64,000 nt of DNA, taken from positions 6,478 through 70,477 of the forward strand of contig NZ_JYNX01000061.1 of NCBI RefSeq assembly GCF_001044255.1, in the 5' to 3' direction. This DNA is from Mycolicibacterium chubuense. GTDB taxonomy: Bacteria; Actinomycetota; Actinomycetes; Mycobacteriales; Mycobacteriaceae. Shown here one piece after another: positions 63,486 through 64,000 of the stretch. Within the stretch, counting starts at the first letter, position 1, and each line of letters starts with the position of its first letter. The translations under genes were made by a program, and so were the position numbers. The notes beneath the pieces are model-generated. The model searched no databases. It had not been told where the DNA came from and was given only the letters and a program-made list of their open reading frames with translations.

Positions 63486-64000
63486 TCACCCGTCGGGGTC
63501 TCCGCGCAGCAACTCCTCGGGGTGATGGGCCCGGTTGACGCCTGGTGGTGCCTCTCCGTCGGTCCAGGCCAGCCGGCCGTCCTCGGTGACGGCGGTCTGC
63601 CAGTGCCCGTCGGTGACCAGCTTGTGGTCGGGTCCGCACGCGAAGTACAGCGCGTCGGCGTCCGTGCGGCCGTCGGGATGCCAGGCCGGGCTGTGGTGTA
63701 CCTCGCTGTGGTACCCGGGCTCGAGACAGCCCGGACGCGTGCAGCCGCCGTCGCGCGAATAGCAGATGATGCGCTGATCGGCCGTGGCGATACGGCTCTG
63801 GCGGCCGAGGTACAGCGGCCGCTCAGTGTGGTCGTCGAAGACCGCGAGATAGTGAATCGCGTCGGCGGCCATGCGCACCAGGTCCCGCATGGGTAGCGCT
63901 GTCGAGCCGCCGGTACGGGCCGGGGCTGGCATCGAGACGCCCGGATCGACCACTGCGTGGGCGGCCTGCTCGAGCTCCGCCAGTGTGGTGCGCACGATGA
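63486..64000 (-). CDS. 13E12-repeat/DUF222 HNH endonuclease-like protein, C-terminal part (5' end off window)
   Basis: About 171 residues of the C-terminal end are visible; the frame stays open to the right edge of the window, so the N-terminal DUF222 domain should lie beyond. The HNH region CTRPGCLEPGYHSEVHHSPAWHPDGRTD has the two-Cys knuckle and the catalytic His pair, ending in CGPDHKLV. Such genes occur in many copies in mycobacteria (REP13E12 group) and are associated with mobile elements. Its stop lies 4 bases from ricR. Confidence 0.8.
   Translation of the reverse strand, partial: IVRTTLAELEQAAHAVVDPGVSMPAPARTGGSTALPMRDLVRMAADAIHYLAVFDDHTERPLYLGRQSRIATADQRIICYSRDGGCTRPGCLEPGYHSEVHHSPAWHPDGRTDADALYFACGPDHKLVTDGHWQTAVTEDGRLAWTDGEAPPGVNRAHHPEELLRGDPDG

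Overview
The window is high-GC actinobacterial chromosome from a mycobacterium, most likely a rapid grower (Mycolicibacterium). Frequent GTG starts, overlapping stop/start pairs, a full mce1 operon and gene-by-gene correspondence with the M. tuberculosis stretch Rv0155 (pntAa) to Rv0190 (ricR) all support this. Backbone genes recognised in order are pntAA, the Rv0158-type TetR, the Rv0164-type SRPBCC protein, mce1R, fadD5, yrbE1AB-mce1A-F-mam1A-D, a pirin (Rv0181c type), sigG, the Rv0183 monoacylglycerol lipase, Rv0184, Rv0185 and Rv0187 types, ilvD and ricR. Assignments rest on remembered family sequences and context; no search was run.

Layout. 1-4.4 kb: end of pntAA, a tauCAB taurine-type ABC importer, a zinc-ribbon protein and a 36-residue small protein. 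4.5-8.5 kb: TetR, M42 peptidase, DUF72, MscS channel and SRPBCC genes. 8.5-24 kb: mce1R diverging from the 14-gene mce1 lipid-import operon. 24-36.7 kb: small transport and enzyme genes, several divergent regulator/target pairs with visible palindromic operators, sigG and the lipase. 36.7-59.2 kb: about 22 kb of accessory genes between the Rv0187-type methyltransferase and ilvD. 59.2-64 kb: SDR, LysE exporter, ilvD, a copper-linked lipoprotein with ricR, and the end of a 13E12/HNH gene.

The most interesting system is a tightly overlapped six-gene operon (36683-42541, minus strand) with all four core enzymes of mycosporine-like amino acid (UV-sunscreen) biosynthesis: mysA, mysB, mysC and mysD. 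It adds a 2-oxoglutarate/Fe oxygenase as last gene and, as first gene, a HAD-like protein that lacks both catalytic aspartates. A divergent TetR regulator and a 9-13-9 inverted repeat sit at its promoter. Next to it is an IclR-controlled pair: a possibly bicovalent flavin oxidase and a phloroglucinol-hydrolase (PhlG/PhiG) relative, with two tandem 19-bp operators in the divergent gap. A glycerol island follows (glpF-glpK-glpD, gylR, a second glpK, an orphan TctC-type lipoprotein).

There is no tRNA, rRNA, CRISPR array or insertion sequence that I can see. No gap between genes exceeds about 240 bases. Most convergent gene pairs abut or overlap at their stops, leaving little room for terminators.
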